Of a DNA stretch of 64,000 nt, positions 42,593 through 51,834 are shown in pieces. The stretch is from an uncultured Olsenella sp. (lineage in GTDB: Bacteria; Actinomycetota; Coriobacteriia; Coriobacteriales; Atopobiaceae): positions 29,078-93,077 of the forward strand of contig CASEQJ010000008.1 in the NCBI GenBank assembly GCA_949290055.1, in the 5' to 3' direction. Both the position numbers and the translations under genes were made by a program. The notes beneath the pieces were generated by a model. It ran no database searches and was not told the origin of the DNA. It was given only the letters and a program-made list of their open reading frames with translations. The first letter of the stretch is position 1. The number at the start of each line of letters is the position of its first letter.

Positions 42593-44083
42593 CTACTCCG
42601 CAGTAGGCCGTCCGCTCTCTGCGCGCTCCTCGCGGGCGAGGCGGCTGCGCAGGTCGGCGAGGCCGAGCTCGAGGCCCACGGGGTAGGTCTGCGGGTTGAG
42701 GAAGCGGGCCACCGCGGGGTCGAGCCTCATGAGCGCCTCGCGGCAGCGCTCGCGCGCGGCCTCTATGCCCTCGGCCTCGCCGCAGCGCGCGCCGTGCTCG
42801 ACCAGTTTCACGAGCAGCTCGACGGGCTCGCCCGAGAGGCGGTGCACGAGGTAGGGGTCCACGATGTCGACCATCTCGCGGGCCTCGCCGCCACGGGCGA
42901 CCTCGTCCACGACCAGCATGTCCGCCGTCGGGCGGCCGGCCTGGTCGTAGTAGCGCAGCACGTGCTGTATGCCGGGAATCGTGCGCTTGTAGGACTGCTC
43001 GGAGAGCTTGATCACCGGGGTCCACGGCTCGTCGGCGCTGCGGCGCACGGCGGAGAGCTTGTAGACGCCGCCGAGCGAGGGCTGCGGGTCGCAGGTGGCG
43101 AGCTTGGTGCCCACGCCAAAGGAGTCGATCGGCGCGCCCTGCGCGAAGAGCGACTGAATGGTGTACTCGTCGAGGTCGTTGGAGACCGAGATCTTCACGT
43201 AGGGCAGCCCCGCCTCGTCAAAGGCCGCGCGCGCGTCCTTGGAGAGGCGCGCGAGGTCGCCGGAGTCCAGGCGCACGGCGGAGAGCCGCTCGCCCGCGGC
43301 CTCCATCTCCTTGGCCACGGTTATGGCGTTCTCAATGCCCTGGTGCACGTCATAGGTGTCGAGCAGCAGCACGCAGTTCTTGGGGCTCGACTTCGCGAAG
43401 GCGCGGAACGCCTCGAGCTCGCTCGGAAACGCCATGACCCAGGAGTGGGCGTGCGTGCCAAACACCGGAATGCCGTAGATCTTGCCAGCCAGGACGTTGG
43501 AGGTCGAGGAGGCGCCGGCAATGTAGGAGGCGCGCGCCACAGCGAGGCCGCCGTCGGGACCCTGGGCACGGCGCAGGCCAAAGTCGGAGACCGGGTGCCC
43601 CTCGGCGGCGCGGACCACGCGCGCGGTCTTGGTGGCCACGAGGGTCTGGAAGTTCACGAGGTTGAGCAGGGCCGTCTCAATGAGCTGGCAGTCAATGACG
43701 GGGCCCTCAACGCGCACCAGGGGCTCGCGCCCAAAGACGACCTGTCCCTCGGGAACGGCGTGAATCGTGAGGTCGAGGTGGTGGTTGCGCAGGTACTCGA
43801 GGAAGGCCGACTTGAACATGGGGCCGCCGCCGGGCGCCTGGACGCTCGCGAGGTAGTCAATGTCGTCGTCCTCGAAGACGAAGTTCTCGACGAGGTCGGC
43901 GATCTGGCCCGTGCCGCAGCACACCGCATAGCCACCGTCAAAGGGGCAGTCGCGGAAGAACGCGTTGAAGCACGCCTGCGCCTCCGCAAGCCCCGCCTCC
44001 CAGAAGCCCTGGGCCATGGTGAGCTCGTAGAGGTCGGTGTTGAGGCAGACGTCGGTTGGCTTGGTGCGGTCGGTGAGCGACAT
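42593..44083 (-). CDS. pncB: Nicotinate phosphoribosyltransferase
   Basis: Makes nicotinate mononucleotide from nicotinate and PRPP in NAD salvage. The N-terminal LNTDLYELTMAQGFWEAGL and FGTHAHSWVMAFPSELEAF are diagnostic, and RLDSGDLARLSKDAR carries substrate-site residues. 496 residues from ATG 44083, which follows TAGGAG. It is the last gene of a co-directional group with the small coiled-coil protein and the radical SAM gene. Confidence 0.94.
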   Translation of the reverse strand: MSLTDRTKPTDVCLNTDLYELTMAQGFWEAGLAEAQACFNAFFRDCPFDGGYAVCCGTGQIADLVENFVFEDDDIDYLASVQAPGGGPMFKSAFLEYLRNHHLDLTIHAVPEGQVVFGREPLVRVEGPVIDCQLIETALLNLVNFQTLVATKTARVVRAAEGHPVSDFGLRRAQGPDGGLAVARASYIAGASSTSNVLAGKIYGIPVFGTHAHSWVMAFPSELEAFRAFAKSSPKNCVLLLDTYDVHQGIENAITVAKEMEAAGERLSAVRLDSGDLARLSKDARAAFDEAGLPYVKISVSNDLDEYTIQSLFAQGAPIDSFGVGTKLATCDPQPSLGGVYKLSAVRRSADEPWTPVIKLSEQSYKRTIPGIQHVLRYYDQAGRPTADMLVVDEVARGGEAREMVDIVDPYLVHRLSGEPVELLVKLVEHGARCGEAEGIEAARERCREALMRLDPAVARFLNPQTYPVGLELGLADLRSRLAREERAESGRPTAE

Positions 44084-44091
44084 GGGCACTC

Positions 44092-44403
44092 CTATCCGAG
44101 AATGGTGACGGCGAGCCAGACCACGGCGACGCCGACTATGGCGAGAATGACGATCTTCTGCCCCAGGGGCATGCGGAGGTCGTCCTCGTCAGGCTGCATC
44201 AACTTGCGGCCGCGCTCGCGGGCCTCGGCGTCGCGCGCGACGGCGGCGCGCTCGGCCTCGCTCTCGGCGCGCTGCGCCCGCAGGCGCTCAAGCTCGGCCC
44301 GCTCGGCGGCGTCCTTCTCGGCCTGCTGTCGAGCGGCTCTCTCCGCGCGCAGCTCCTCGAGCTCGGCGCGCTCCTGGTCGGTGAGGCCAGAGTTGTCTGC
44401 CAT
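44092..44403 (-). CDS. Small coiled-coil protein with C-terminal membrane anchor
   Basis: 103 residues. Residues 8-65 are an uninterrupted Glu/Arg/Ala-rich helix predicted to form a coiled coil. A single hydrophobic segment (IVILAIVGVAVVWLAVTIL) ends the protein, so it is probably tail-anchored in the membrane. ATG 44403 has a GGAGGAG directly upstream. It is 8 bases from pncB. Function unknown. Confidence 0.7.
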   Translation of the reverse strand: MADNSGLTDQERAELEELRAERAARQQAEKDAAERAELERLRAQRAESEAERAAVARDAEARERGRKLMQPDEDDLRMPLGQKIVILAIVGVAVVWLAVTILG

Positions 44404-44441
44404 GTCTCCTCCGTCGGTCGCCTTGGCAGGTTTTCCCATAG

Positions 44442-45410
44442 TTATAGCGCTTGTGGGCCCGGAGGGCACGCGAGCTCGGGCCCCTCCACGCCCGTGGCGT
44501 CAAACGCGGGGACGAAGCTCTCCGAGACCGTGCCGCCCTCCTGCCACCATATGCGCTCGAAGCCGAGGTCGTCGGCATGGCACAGCACGATCTCGTACTC
44601 CTCCTCCGTCACGCCGCGCGCGAGCGGCCCGCCGCGGCGCCGACACGCCTCGTTGGGCGTGTACTGGTTCATGACGGAGAGGTCGACCTCGTTGCCGGCG
44701 AGCTCCCACACGCGGTCGAGCACGGCGCACGAGTCGTCGGCGTGAGAGGGCAGCACGAGGTGGCGGACGATTACGCCGCGACGCATGGAGCCGTCGCCTG
44801 AGAGCGAGCGACCCCCCGCGGCCCGCACGGACTCGACCATGGCGACCAGCGCCTCGGCGGCCACCTCGGGGTAGTCCGGCGCCGCTGAGAGCTCGCGCGC
44901 GAGCTGGGGGCTCGCGTACTTGAAGTCCGTGAGCCACACGTCCACGACGTCCGAGAGCGCGCGAACCACCTCGGCAAGCTCATAGCCCGACGTGTTGCAG
45001 ACGACCGGCAGCGCAAGACCGGCGGCGCGCGCCGAGAGCACGGCCTCGCGAACGTGGGGGGCAAAGTGCAGCGGGGTCACGAGGTTAATGTTGAGGGCTC
45101 CCTGCCCCTGCAGCTCGAGCATCATTTCCGCGAGCCGCGCCGCGCTCACCGCGAGCCCAAAGCTCTCGCTCGAGATCTCATGGTTCTGACAGAACACGCA
45201 GCGCAGCGGGCACCCGGAGAAGAAGATCGCACCGGACCCCGCCTCCCCCGAGATCGGGGGCTCCTCCCAGAGGTGCAGGGCGCTTCTCGCCACGCGCAGC
45301 GTCGCGTCCATGCCGCAGAGGCCGGCACGGCCCGCGTCCCGCCGTGCGCCGCAGCGCCGCGGGCAGAGTGCGCAGGAGCCGTAGGCGGCATGCGAGAGCG
45401 CGACACCCAT
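44442..45410 (-). CDS. Radical SAM protein, PflX-like
   Basis: A 322-residue radical SAM protein similar to the PflX group of pyruvate formate-lyase-activating-enzyme homologues. FFSGCPLRCVFCQNHEIS contains the CxxxCxxC cluster motif; an upstream CALCPRRCGARR and LCGM supply extra cysteines typical of this group. NTSGYELAEVV and WLTDFKYASP follow the TIM-barrel pattern. Its target is not known; PflX proteins are not shown to activate PFL. The longer open frame upstream lacks homology. Confidence 0.82.
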   Translation of the reverse strand: MGVALSHAAYGSCALCPRRCGARRDAGRAGLCGMDATLRVARSALHLWEEPPISGEAGSGAIFFSGCPLRCVFCQNHEISSESFGLAVSAARLAEMMLELQGQGALNINLVTPLHFAPHVREAVLSARAAGLALPVVCNTSGYELAEVVRALSDVVDVWLTDFKYASPQLARELSAAPDYPEVAAEALVAMVESVRAAGGRSLSGDGSMRRGVIVRHLVLPSHADDSCAVLDRVWELAGNEVDLSVMNQYTPNEACRRRGGPLARGVTEEEYEIVLCHADDLGFERIWWQEGGTVSESFVPAFDATGVEGPELACPPGPQAL

Positions 45411-45417
45411 GGGACGG

Positions 45418-46617
45418 CTACCGCCTCGTGCCGCGGCGGCGGGTGTGGGAGCGCTCGTGCATTCGCTCGGCCTCCTCCTCGAAGGCCTCGTCCGCCGGGC
45501 TGACGAGCTCGTCCTCGCCCGTCTTGGGGTCGTAGTGGTGGAGCAGCACGGGCTCGAAGAGGTGCAGGTGGTAGGCAAAGGCAAACGACACGACCAGGAG
45601 CAGGGCGAATATGACAATGCGCGGGACCGTGTCCACCTGCGTCATGACCAGCGAGCCGACGCACAGAAGCGCGGTCCAGGCGTACATGAGCAGGACCGCC
45701 TGGCGCTGGTCGAAGCCCTCGGCGAGCAGGCGGTGGTGAATGTGGCCGCGGTCGGCGTGGCTTATGCCGGTGTGGCCGCGCAGGCGTCGGACGATTGCCG
45801 AGAAGGTGTCGATTATGGGCACGGCGGCAATGACGAGCGGGACAATGATCGTGGTGAGGCCGGCGAACCTCGTCACGGAGAGCAGCGACACCGCCCCGAG
45901 CGCAAATCCCAGGGTGAGGGCGCCCGAGTCGCCCATGAAGACGGACGCGGGGTGGAAGTTGTACCTGAGGAACCCGAGCGAGGAGCCCGCGACGGCGATC
46001 GAGAGGGCGGCGGCGTCGAGGCGCCCGGCCTGAACGGAGAGGACGAACATGGTGAGGCTCGCGAGGGTGGAGATTCCCGCGGCGAGGCCGTCGAGCCCGT
46101 CGATCAGGTTGATTATGTTCGTGTAGGCAACGAGGTAGACGACCGTGACGGGATACGCGAGCCAGCCGAGGCTAATGTGGTCGCCCCCAAGCGGGTTCGA
46201 TATGTTGCCAATGACGAGGCCGCCGGCGACGGCTATGAACGCCGCGAGCACCTGCCCGCTCAGCTTCTGGAGCGGCGTCAGCGAGTAGCGGTCGTCGAGA
46301 AGCCCCGTGACAAAAATCACGAGGAAGGAGAGGACGAGCATCCAGTAGTCCACCTCGAGAAACGGCGAGGGCACCAGCACGACGGGCCACCCTGCGTAGG
46401 TGGTGCCGAGGTACTGCACGGCAAAGGCCGCGACGATTCCGGAGAAGATCGCGATCCCGCCCATGCGCGGAATCGGCCGTTTGTTGATCCTTCGGGAGTT
46501 GGGGTAGTCCACGGCACCCACGCGAATCGCTATGCGACGGGCGAGCGGGGTCGTGAGAACCGACACGACGAGCGAGGCGAAAAAGAGACAGAGGTAGGGC
46601 ATCCAGCTTGGAACCAC
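45418..46617 (-). CDS. WecA/TagO-type undecaprenyl-phosphate sugar-1-phosphate transferase
   Basis: Integral membrane enzyme that attaches a HexNAc-1-phosphate to undecaprenyl phosphate, starting cell-envelope polysaccharide or teichoic acid synthesis. About eleven membrane spans; VTGLLDDRYSL contains the catalytic DD, NLIDGLDGLAAG the second acidic motif and DRGHIHHRLL the His motif of the WecA/TagO group. The GTG at 46617 follows GGGAGGGAG with good spacing, giving 399 residues. It is 7 bases upstream of the radical SAM gene. Confidence 0.9.
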   Translation of the reverse strand: MVPSWMPYLCLFFASLVVSVLTTPLARRIAIRVGAVDYPNSRRINKRPIPRMGGIAIFSGIVAAFAVQYLGTTYAGWPVVLVPSPFLEVDYWMLVLSFLVIFVTGLLDDRYSLTPLQKLSGQVLAAFIAVAGGLVIGNISNPLGGDHISLGWLAYPVTVVYLVAYTNIINLIDGLDGLAAGISTLASLTMFVLSVQAGRLDAAALSIAVAGSSLGFLRYNFHPASVFMGDSGALTLGFALGAVSLLSVTRFAGLTTIIVPLVIAAVPIIDTFSAIVRRLRGHTGISHADRGHIHHRLLAEGFDQRQAVLLMYAWTALLCVGSLVMTQVDTVPRIVIFALLLVVSFAFAYHLHLFEPVLLHHYDPKTGEDELVSPADEAFEEEAERMHERSHTRRRGTRR

Positions 46618-46860
46618 CTTGCTCCCTCCCCCTGCGAACGCACGTATACAACCACTTTTGCCGAGTGGGGCGCACAAGTCAAGACTGGTATTTATAGTCC
46701 ACGGACCTATAGTTGAGCTGTCGCTCCCCTGCGGGCAAACTGGGTGAACCGACAAGCGTTACTTGGGAGTCCGATATCTCGTGTTCAGTACGGAGATTCC
46801 CCGTTGCTGGGAAAGCCGGAACGCGCGATGGGGACACACAATAGCCACCGCACCATTTCC

Positions 46861-46936
46861 GGGGACGTAGCTCAGCTGGGAGAGCGCTGCCTTCGCAAGG
46901 CAGAGGCCGGGGGTTCGAATCCCCTCGTCTCCACCA
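46861..46936 (+). tRNA. tRNA-Ala (anticodon CGC)
   Basis: A complete cloverleaf of 76 bases with encoded CCA. The acceptor stem GGGGACG/CGTCTCC contains a G-U at the third pair, the identity element of tRNA-Ala. The anticodon loop is TTCGCAA, giving CGC (reads GCG). The T-loop is GGTTCGAATCC. Confidence 0.95.
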
Positions 46937-46945
46937 TAGAATTCA

Positions 46946-46981
46946 CGGGCGGACGTCCTTCTCGGGCGCCCGTCCTTTTTT
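46946..46981 (+). terminator. Terminator after tRNA-Ala
   Basis: ACGGGCG pairs with CGCCCGT (46946-46973) and is followed by CCTTTTTT. It starts ten bases after the tRNA. Confidence 0.7.
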
Positions 46982-47124
46982 CTCTGCGGCTTCCAAGAAA
47001 TCGTCGATATGGCAGGGAATTGCCTGACAAGTCGGCCAATTCGCGGAAGACGCTGAGAAGAACCGCAGGTCGCGTTTCTCGGCGTCTGCCAAGTTGCCTT
47101 ATTCGAGGAAGGGTCAGCGCGGGC

Positions 47125-47931
47125 TCACGCGTAGGCACCGCGCAGCGAGTACCAGCCGCACGCCTCCCCCACCACCAGAGGCACGTCGAAGAGGTCGCTC
47201 ATGACCTCGCTCGTGAGCAGCTCCGCCTTGGCGCCGTCGGCAAAGACCTCGGCGTCCTTGATAAGCAGCACGCGGCCGATTTCGGGGATGATGTCCTCGG
47301 GGTAGTGCGTCACGAGCACCACCGAGCGCCCCTCGGCGGCGAGCGTGCCCATGGTCTTGCGCACGTGGTACATGCCCTCGGGGTCGAGGCCCGTGCAGGG
47401 CTCGTCGAAGATCAGCACCTGCGGGTCGCGCACGAGCTCGCGCGCCACGAGCACACGACGGACCTGGCCGGTGGAGAGCGTCATGACGTCGCGCTCCGCG
47501 AGCTCGGCTATGCCCAGGCGTCCGAGCGCGTCGGCGGCGAGCGCGCGGTCCTTCTCGGCCACCTCGCCGCGCAGCGGCACGCCGAGCGTGCCGAAGAGGC
47601 CTCCCACCACGATGTCCATGACGGGGAGGTGCACGCGCACCTGGTCGTGCATGGTGGAGCTCACGATGCCGAGGGTCCGCTTTATGTCGGCGAGCTGGGG
47701 GCGCGCCTGGCCCCGAAAGCGCACCGGCGGCTCCTCGCGCCACAGGGGAAACACCTCGCGCGTGAGCAGCTGAATGAACGTCGACTTGCCCGCGCCGTTT
47801 GGGCCGAGAAGAGCGACGTGCTCGCCCTCGGCGAGACTGAAGTTGCCCACGTGCAAAATGGTCTTGCCGCCGCGCACCACGCTCGCGTCGTGGATCTGAA
47901 AGAGCGGGGTCGTCTGCTCCGCGTTGCTCAT
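47125..47931 (-). CDS. ABC transporter ATP-binding protein (ModF/YlmA-like)
   Basis: A 268-residue stand-alone ATPase. Walker A is GPNGAGKST, the signature MTLSTGQVRRVLVAREL and Walker B VLIFDEPCTGLDPEG. The insertions around KRTLGIVSSTMHDQVR resemble the COG1119 group. No permease is adjacent, so its partner and substrate are unknown. ATG 47931 follows AAGGGAG. Confidence 0.85.
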   Translation of the reverse strand: MSNAEQTTPLFQIHDASVVRGGKTILHVGNFSLAEGEHVALLGPNGAGKSTFIQLLTREVFPLWREEPPVRFRGQARPQLADIKRTLGIVSSTMHDQVRVHLPVMDIVVGGLFGTLGVPLRGEVAEKDRALAADALGRLGIAELAERDVMTLSTGQVRRVLVARELVRDPQVLIFDEPCTGLDPEGMYHVRKTMGTLAAEGRSVVLVTHYPEDIIPEIGRVLLIKDAEVFADGAKAELLTSEVMSDLFDVPLVVGEACGWYSLRGAYA

Positions 47932-48026
47932 GGGACTCCCTTCCTCGGGCGGCGCGCCGCGCGCCGCAAGGATTACTATAGGTAAATCGTGCCGCGGCGC
48001 AGCCAACCGTCACAAAGGAGTTTCAC

Positions 48027-49247
48027 ATGGCAGACATGCTCACGCTCGAGGCCTTTGAGGAGGCGTCCGAGAAGGTCCGCGAAGTCACGCTCGAGACCAA
48101 GCTCGTAGAGAGCCCGCACTTCTCGGCGAGCACGGGCAACCGCGTGTGGCTCAAGCCCGAGAACATGCAGCGCACGGGCGCCTACAAGGTGCGCGGCGCC
48201 TACTACAAGATCTCCACCCTCTCGCCCGAGGAGCTGGGCCGCGGCATAGTCACCGCCAGCGCCGGCAACCACGCCCAGGGTGTGGCCTTTGCCGCCACCC
48301 GCGCCGGCGCGCGCTCCGTGGTCGTCATGCCCGAGACGACGCCGCTCATAAAGGTGGAGCGCACCAAGCACTATGGCGCCGAGGTCGTGCTCCACGGCGA
48401 CGTCTACGACGAGGCGTGCGACTACGCCCTCGAGCTCGCCGAGCGCGAGGGCCTCACGTTCATACACCCCTTCAACGACCCGTGCGTCTCCACCGGCCAG
48501 GGCACGATCGCCATGGAGGTCGTGCAGGAGCTGCCGCTCGTGGACACGATCCTGGTGCCGGTGGGCGGCGGTGGCCTGGCCTGCGGCGTGGCGACCTTCG
48601 CCAAGCTCTACAACCCCAAGATCCGCGTGTTCGGCGTGGAGCCGGAGGGCGCGCCCTCGCTCACGGCGGCGCTCGAGGCGGGGCGGCCCGTGAAGCTGCC
48701 GAGCGCCAACACCATAGCTGACGGCACCGCGGTGCTCGAGGTGGGCGACCAGGTCTTCCCGTACCTGCAGGCAAACCTCGACGACGTCATGACGGTGCCG
48801 GACGACGAGCTCGTGGTGGCGTTTCTCGACATGGTCGAGAACCACAAAATGATCGTGGAGAACTCCGGCCTGCTCACGGTGGCGGCGCTCAAGCACCTGC
48901 CGGCAGAGAACAAGCGCGTGGTCTCGATCCTCTCCGGCGGCAACATGGACGTCATCACCATGAGCTCGGTGGTGAGCCACGGCCTCATAATGCGCGACCG
49001 CATATTCACCGTGAGCGTGCTTCTGCCCGACCGCCCGGGCATGCTCGTCAAGGTCGCGTCGGTCATTGCCGAGAAGAACGGCAACGTGATCAAACTCGAG
49101 CACAACCAGTTCGTCTCGACCAACCGCAACGCCGCCGTGGAGCTGCGCGTGACGATCGAGGCCTTCGGCACCGACCACAAGGCGGAGATCGTGGGCGCCC
49201 TCGAGGCCGCGGGCTTCTCGCCCACCCTCGTCCAGACCTCCCTGTGA
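48027..49247 (+). CDS. ilvA: Threonine ammonia-lyase with ACT domain
   Basis: PLP enzyme that deaminates threonine to 2-oxobutyrate, the entry to isoleucine. MQRTGAYKVRGAYYKI contains the PLP lysine, SAGNHAQGVAFAA the substrate loop and VGGGGLACGVA the PLP phosphate site. The C-terminal 75 residues (VSVLLPDRPGMLVKVASVIA) form one ACT domain. 406 residues, the short form shared with catabolic enzymes; the nearby ilv operon supports a biosynthetic role. Confidence 0.93.
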   Translation: MADMLTLEAFEEASEKVREVTLETKLVESPHFSASTGNRVWLKPENMQRTGAYKVRGAYYKISTLSPEELGRGIVTASAGNHAQGVAFAATRAGARSVVVMPETTPLIKVERTKHYGAEVVLHGDVYDEACDYALELAEREGLTFIHPFNDPCVSTGQGTIAMEVVQELPLVDTILVPVGGGGLACGVATFAKLYNPKIRVFGVEPEGAPSLTAALEAGRPVKLPSANTIADGTAVLEVGDQVFPYLQANLDDVMTVPDDELVVAFLDMVENHKMIVENSGLLTVAALKHLPAENKRVVSILSGGNMDVITMSSVVSHGLIMRDRIFTVSVLLPDRPGMLVKVASVIAEKNGNVIKLEHNQFVSTNRNAAVELRVTIEAFGTDHKAEIVGALEAAGFSPTLVQTSL

Positions 49248-49275
49248 GACAAAAGGGACAGGTTCGTTTGTCTCA
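49245..49275. repeat. REP-like palindrome overlapping the ilvA stop codon
   Basis: TGAGACAAA and TTTGTCTCA are perfect 9-base arms around a core containing GGGACAG; the TGA of the left arm is the ilvA stop. See also 23853, 49823 and 54191. Confidence 0.55.
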
Positions 49276-49307
49276 TTCAAAGTTTGTTGCCAAACGGAGG
49301 AGCTCGC

Positions 49308-49406
49308 ATGAACACCGCACACCTTGACGCGCTGCCCGAGGCGCGCGCGAACTTCGCCCTCGACCTGGAGGACGGCGAGCGCCTGGCCGCGCTCCTGCGC
49401 GGGTAG
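49308..49406 (+). CDS. Possible 32-residue small protein
   Basis: A short frame beginning at ATG 49308, six bases after a strong GGAGGAG, that encodes MNTAHLDALPEARANFALDL and then about 12 further residues before a TAG. It is followed 39 bases later by the 126-residue gene, in the same direction. It could be a true small protein, a leader peptide, or the remnant of a longer gene. Confidence 0.35.
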   Translation: MNTAHLDALPEARANFALDLEDGERLAALLRG

Positions 49407-49445
49407 GCCTGCGCCGCCGGCCGCCAGCTCACCCGAGGAGGACCC

Positions 49446-49826
49446 ATGGGACTGCTCTCCAACCTGTTCGCGCGGGACGGCAAGAAGACCTACCGCTGGA
49501 AGCCGCTGCGCTGCATGCCGGACGACATCGTCGACCTCATGCGCGAGTGCGAGCGCATTGACGCGCCCGTCGTGAGCCTCGAGGTGGAGTGCGACGGCGT
49601 GCGGCAGCGCGTTGGCATGGCCTCTGACTACGAGCGGGACCGCGGGTTCTTTGACACCGTCTGGTACGTGGACGACGACGAGTACCCCAGTCTCGACGCC
49701 TTCCTTGCCGACGCCACCCTGGGCGGGCGGCGCTTCTCGGACATTTCCGAGCCGGTGCTGGTCGTGCGCGACCTCGAGCTGGGCGACCCGCGCGGCAACG
49801 TCCTTCTCGCCCAGCGCGAGCTGTGA
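49446..49826 (+). CDS. Small hypothetical protein
   Basis: 126 residues, acidic, with no membrane span and no family I recognise. It starts MGLLSNLFARDGKKTYRWKP behind GAGGAGG. The pattern suggests a compact alpha/beta domain (YRWKPLRCMPDDIVDLMREC, then VVSLEVECDGV and a DDDEYPSLDAF segment). Codon use is typical of the genome. A stop-codon palindrome follows. Confidence 0.6.
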   Translation: MGLLSNLFARDGKKTYRWKPLRCMPDDIVDLMRECERIDAPVVSLEVECDGVRQRVGMASDYERDRGFFDTVWYVDDDEYPSLDAFLADATLGGRRFSDISEPVLVVRDLELGDPRGNVLLAQREL

Positions 49827-49853
49827 GACAAAGGGGCCGCGCCTTTGTCTCAC
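49823..49853. repeat. REP-like palindrome overlapping a stop codon
   Basis: GTGAGACAAAGG and CCTTTGTCTCAC form perfect 12-base arms with a short GC loop; the stop codon of the 126-residue gene lies inside the left arm. The outer arms are nearly the same as in the ilvA copy. Confidence 0.55.
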
Positions 49854-49879
49854 CGCTCACGGGGGAAATGAGGCCGTTC

Positions 49880-50169
49880 ACGGGCGATTACGCTCCGGAA
49901 ACACGAGCCGCGTAGAGTGCACCCTACGAGCAAATGCGACGACAGGGCCAGTACGGGCCGCATCCGTCCCACAGCGAGCGGGCAGCGTGAGAACCCGCGC
50001 CGGACGGCCCCGAACACTCCCTCGAGCAGCTCGCGAGAACCTCTGCGCTGCGTGCCGGGCCACCCCCGCCACCGCGCCGAGAAGTACCGCGCGCCGGCGG
50101 CCACCGTGACGGCTTCGAGGTTCCGTGCCTCGCATTTCTCGCCAGCGACAAGAGAAAGCGAGGGAGGAC
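49880..50169 (+). promoter_or_regulatory. T-box-like leader with Shine-Dalgarno-sequestering hairpin, upstream of ilvD
   Basis: The 340-base region before ilvD has no gene but clear RNA structure. CCTCGC-A-TTTCTC (50128-50140) pairs with GAGAAA-GCGAGG (50152-50163), a 12-bp stem that hides part of the ilvD Shine-Dalgarno. TTCTCG (50136-50141) can instead pair with CGAGAA (50078-50083), which is followed by TACCGCG (50085-50091), the 3' part of the T-box sequence. Further up, CAGCGAGCGGG...GTGAGAACCCGC resembles the T-box stem before the antisequestrator. This fits a translational T-box sensing a branched-chain tRNA. The UGG that should precede NACCGCG is missing. Confidence 0.55.
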
Positions 50170-51834
50170 GTGGAACTCAGAAGTGACATGATCAAGCGGG
50201 GCCTGGCGCGCGCGCCGCACCGGAGCCTCCTCAAGGCCGACGGCCTCACCGACGAGGAGCTCGACCGCCCGCTCGTGGCCGTGGTCTCCGCCCAGAACGA
50301 GGTCATTCCCGGGCACCTTCACCTCCAGCAGATCGCCGACGCCGTGAAGGCCGGCGTCCGCATGGCAGGCGGCACCCCGCTGCAGGTCAACACCATTGGC
50401 GTCTGTGACGGCATTGCCATGAACCACGAGGGCATGCACTACAGCCTCACCTCCCGCGAGGTGATCGCCGACAGCGTGGAGTGCGCGATCCAGGGCCACC
50501 AGTTCGACGCCATGGTCCTTATCCCCTCCTGCGACAAGATCGTCCCCGGCATGCTCATAGCCGCGGCGCGCCTGGACATTCCGACCGTCCTCGTCTCCGG
50601 CGGCCCCATGCTCGCCGGCCGCGGGCGCGACGGGTCCCAGACCGACCTCAACTCCCTCTTCGACGCCGTGGGCCAGGTCACCGCCGGCACCATGACCGAG
50701 GAGGAGTGCCACTGGCTCGAGGGCACGGCCTGCCCCACCTGCGGCTCTTGCTCCGGCATGTTCACCGCCAACTCAATCTGCTGCCTCGCCGAGGCCCTGG
50801 GCATAGCCCTTCCCGGCAACGGCACCGTGCCCGCCGTCTACTCCGAGCGCATTCGCCTGGCCAAGCAGGCCGGCATGAAGGTCATGGAGCTGGTCGAGAA
50901 GAACCTCACCGCGCGGCAGATCCTCACCCCGGCGGCCATTCACAACGGCATGGTGCTCGACATGGCCTTCGGCGGCTCCACCAACACCATGCTCCACCTC
51001 ACGGCGATCGCCCAGGCCGCCGGCTGCCCCGTCACGATGGACGACTGGGACCGCGCAAGCGCCGAGACCCCCAACATAGTCCGCATTGCGCCCGCCGGCC
51101 CGCTCCACATACAGGACCTGAACGACGTCGGCGGCGTCTCCGCCATAATCGGCGAGCTCGGCCGCACGGGACACCTCGACATGAGCGCCCTCACCTGCCA
51201 CGGCACCATGGCCGAGTGGGTCGCGGCCTGCCCGCCCGTGGACGGCGAGGTCGTGCGCAGCGTGGACAACGCCTACTCCCCCGACGGCGGCCTCAAGGTC
51301 ATGCGCGGCAGCCTCGCGCCGGACTGCGGCGTCGTCAAGAAGAGCGCCGTGGACCCGGGCATGTGGCAGCACAGCGGCCCCGCGCGCGTCTTCGACTCCG
51401 AGGAGGAGGCCTGCACGGCCATTTTCGGCGGGGCGATAAACCCGGGCGACGTGGTGGTCATTCGCTACGAGGGTCCGGCGGGCGGCCCGGGCATGCGAGA
51501 GATGCTCACCCCCACCTCCGCGATCTGCGGCATGGGCCTCGCGAGCTCGGTGGCGCTGATCACCGACGGGCGCTTCTCCGGCGCCTCCAAGGGCCCGTGC
51601 ATAGGCCACGTCTCGCCCGAGGCGGCCGCCGGCGGCCCGATCGCGCTCGTCCAGGAGGGCGACACGATCACCATAGACATTCAGGCCGGCACGCTCGAGC
51701 TCGACGTCCCCGAGGACGTCCTCGCCGCGCGCCGCGCCGCGTGGGAGCCGCCCGCGCCCAAGTACACCACGGGAGTCCTCTCCCGTTACGCAAAGCTGGT
51801 CACGAGCGCAGACAAGGGGGCCTACCTCTCATGA
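50170..51834 (+). CDS. ilvD: Dihydroxy-acid dehydratase
   Basis: Fe-S enzyme of isoleucine and valine synthesis that dehydrates dihydroxy acids to 2-oxo acids. [10 protein letters not shown] and [15 protein letters not shown] carry the cluster cysteines; [18 protein letters not shown] is a C-terminal signature. GTG 50170 is favoured ([20 protein letters not shown] matches the family start) with GAGGGAGG just upstream inside the regulatory hairpin. Its TGA overlaps the ilvB ATG. Confidence 0.94.
   Translation: MELRSDMIKRGLARAPHRSLLKADGLTDEELDRPLVAVVSAQNEVIPGHLHLQQIADAVKAGVRMAGGTPLQVNTIGVCDGIAMNHEGMHYSLTSREVIADSVECAIQGHQFDAMVLIPSCDKIVPGMLIAAARLDIPTVLVSGGPMLAGRGRDGSQTDLNSLFDAVGQVTAGTMTEEECHWLEGTACPTCGSCSGMFTANSICCLAEALGIALPGNGTVPAVYSERIRLAKQAGMKVMELVEKNLTARQILTPAAIHNGMVLDMAFGGSTNTMLHLTAIAQAAGCPVTMDDWDRASAETPNIVRIAPAGPLHIQDLNDVGGVSAIIGELGRTGHLDMSALTCHGTMAEWVAACPPVDGEVVRSVDNAYSPDGGLKVMRGSLAPDCGVVKKSAVDPGMWQHSGPARVFDSEEEACTAIFGGAINPGDVVVIRYEGPAGGPGMREMLTPTSAICGMGLASSVALITDGRFSGASKGPCIGHVSPEAAAGGPIALVQEGDTITIDIQAGTLELDVPEDVLAARRAAWEPPAPKYTTGVLSRYAKLVTSADKGAYLS

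Noticed and set aside
49862..49915. A leader peptide rich in Ile, Leu or Val that would control ilvD by attenuation
   Set aside because: The short frames in the leader contain almost no branched-chain codons, whereas the RNA structure fits a T-box-like switch better.
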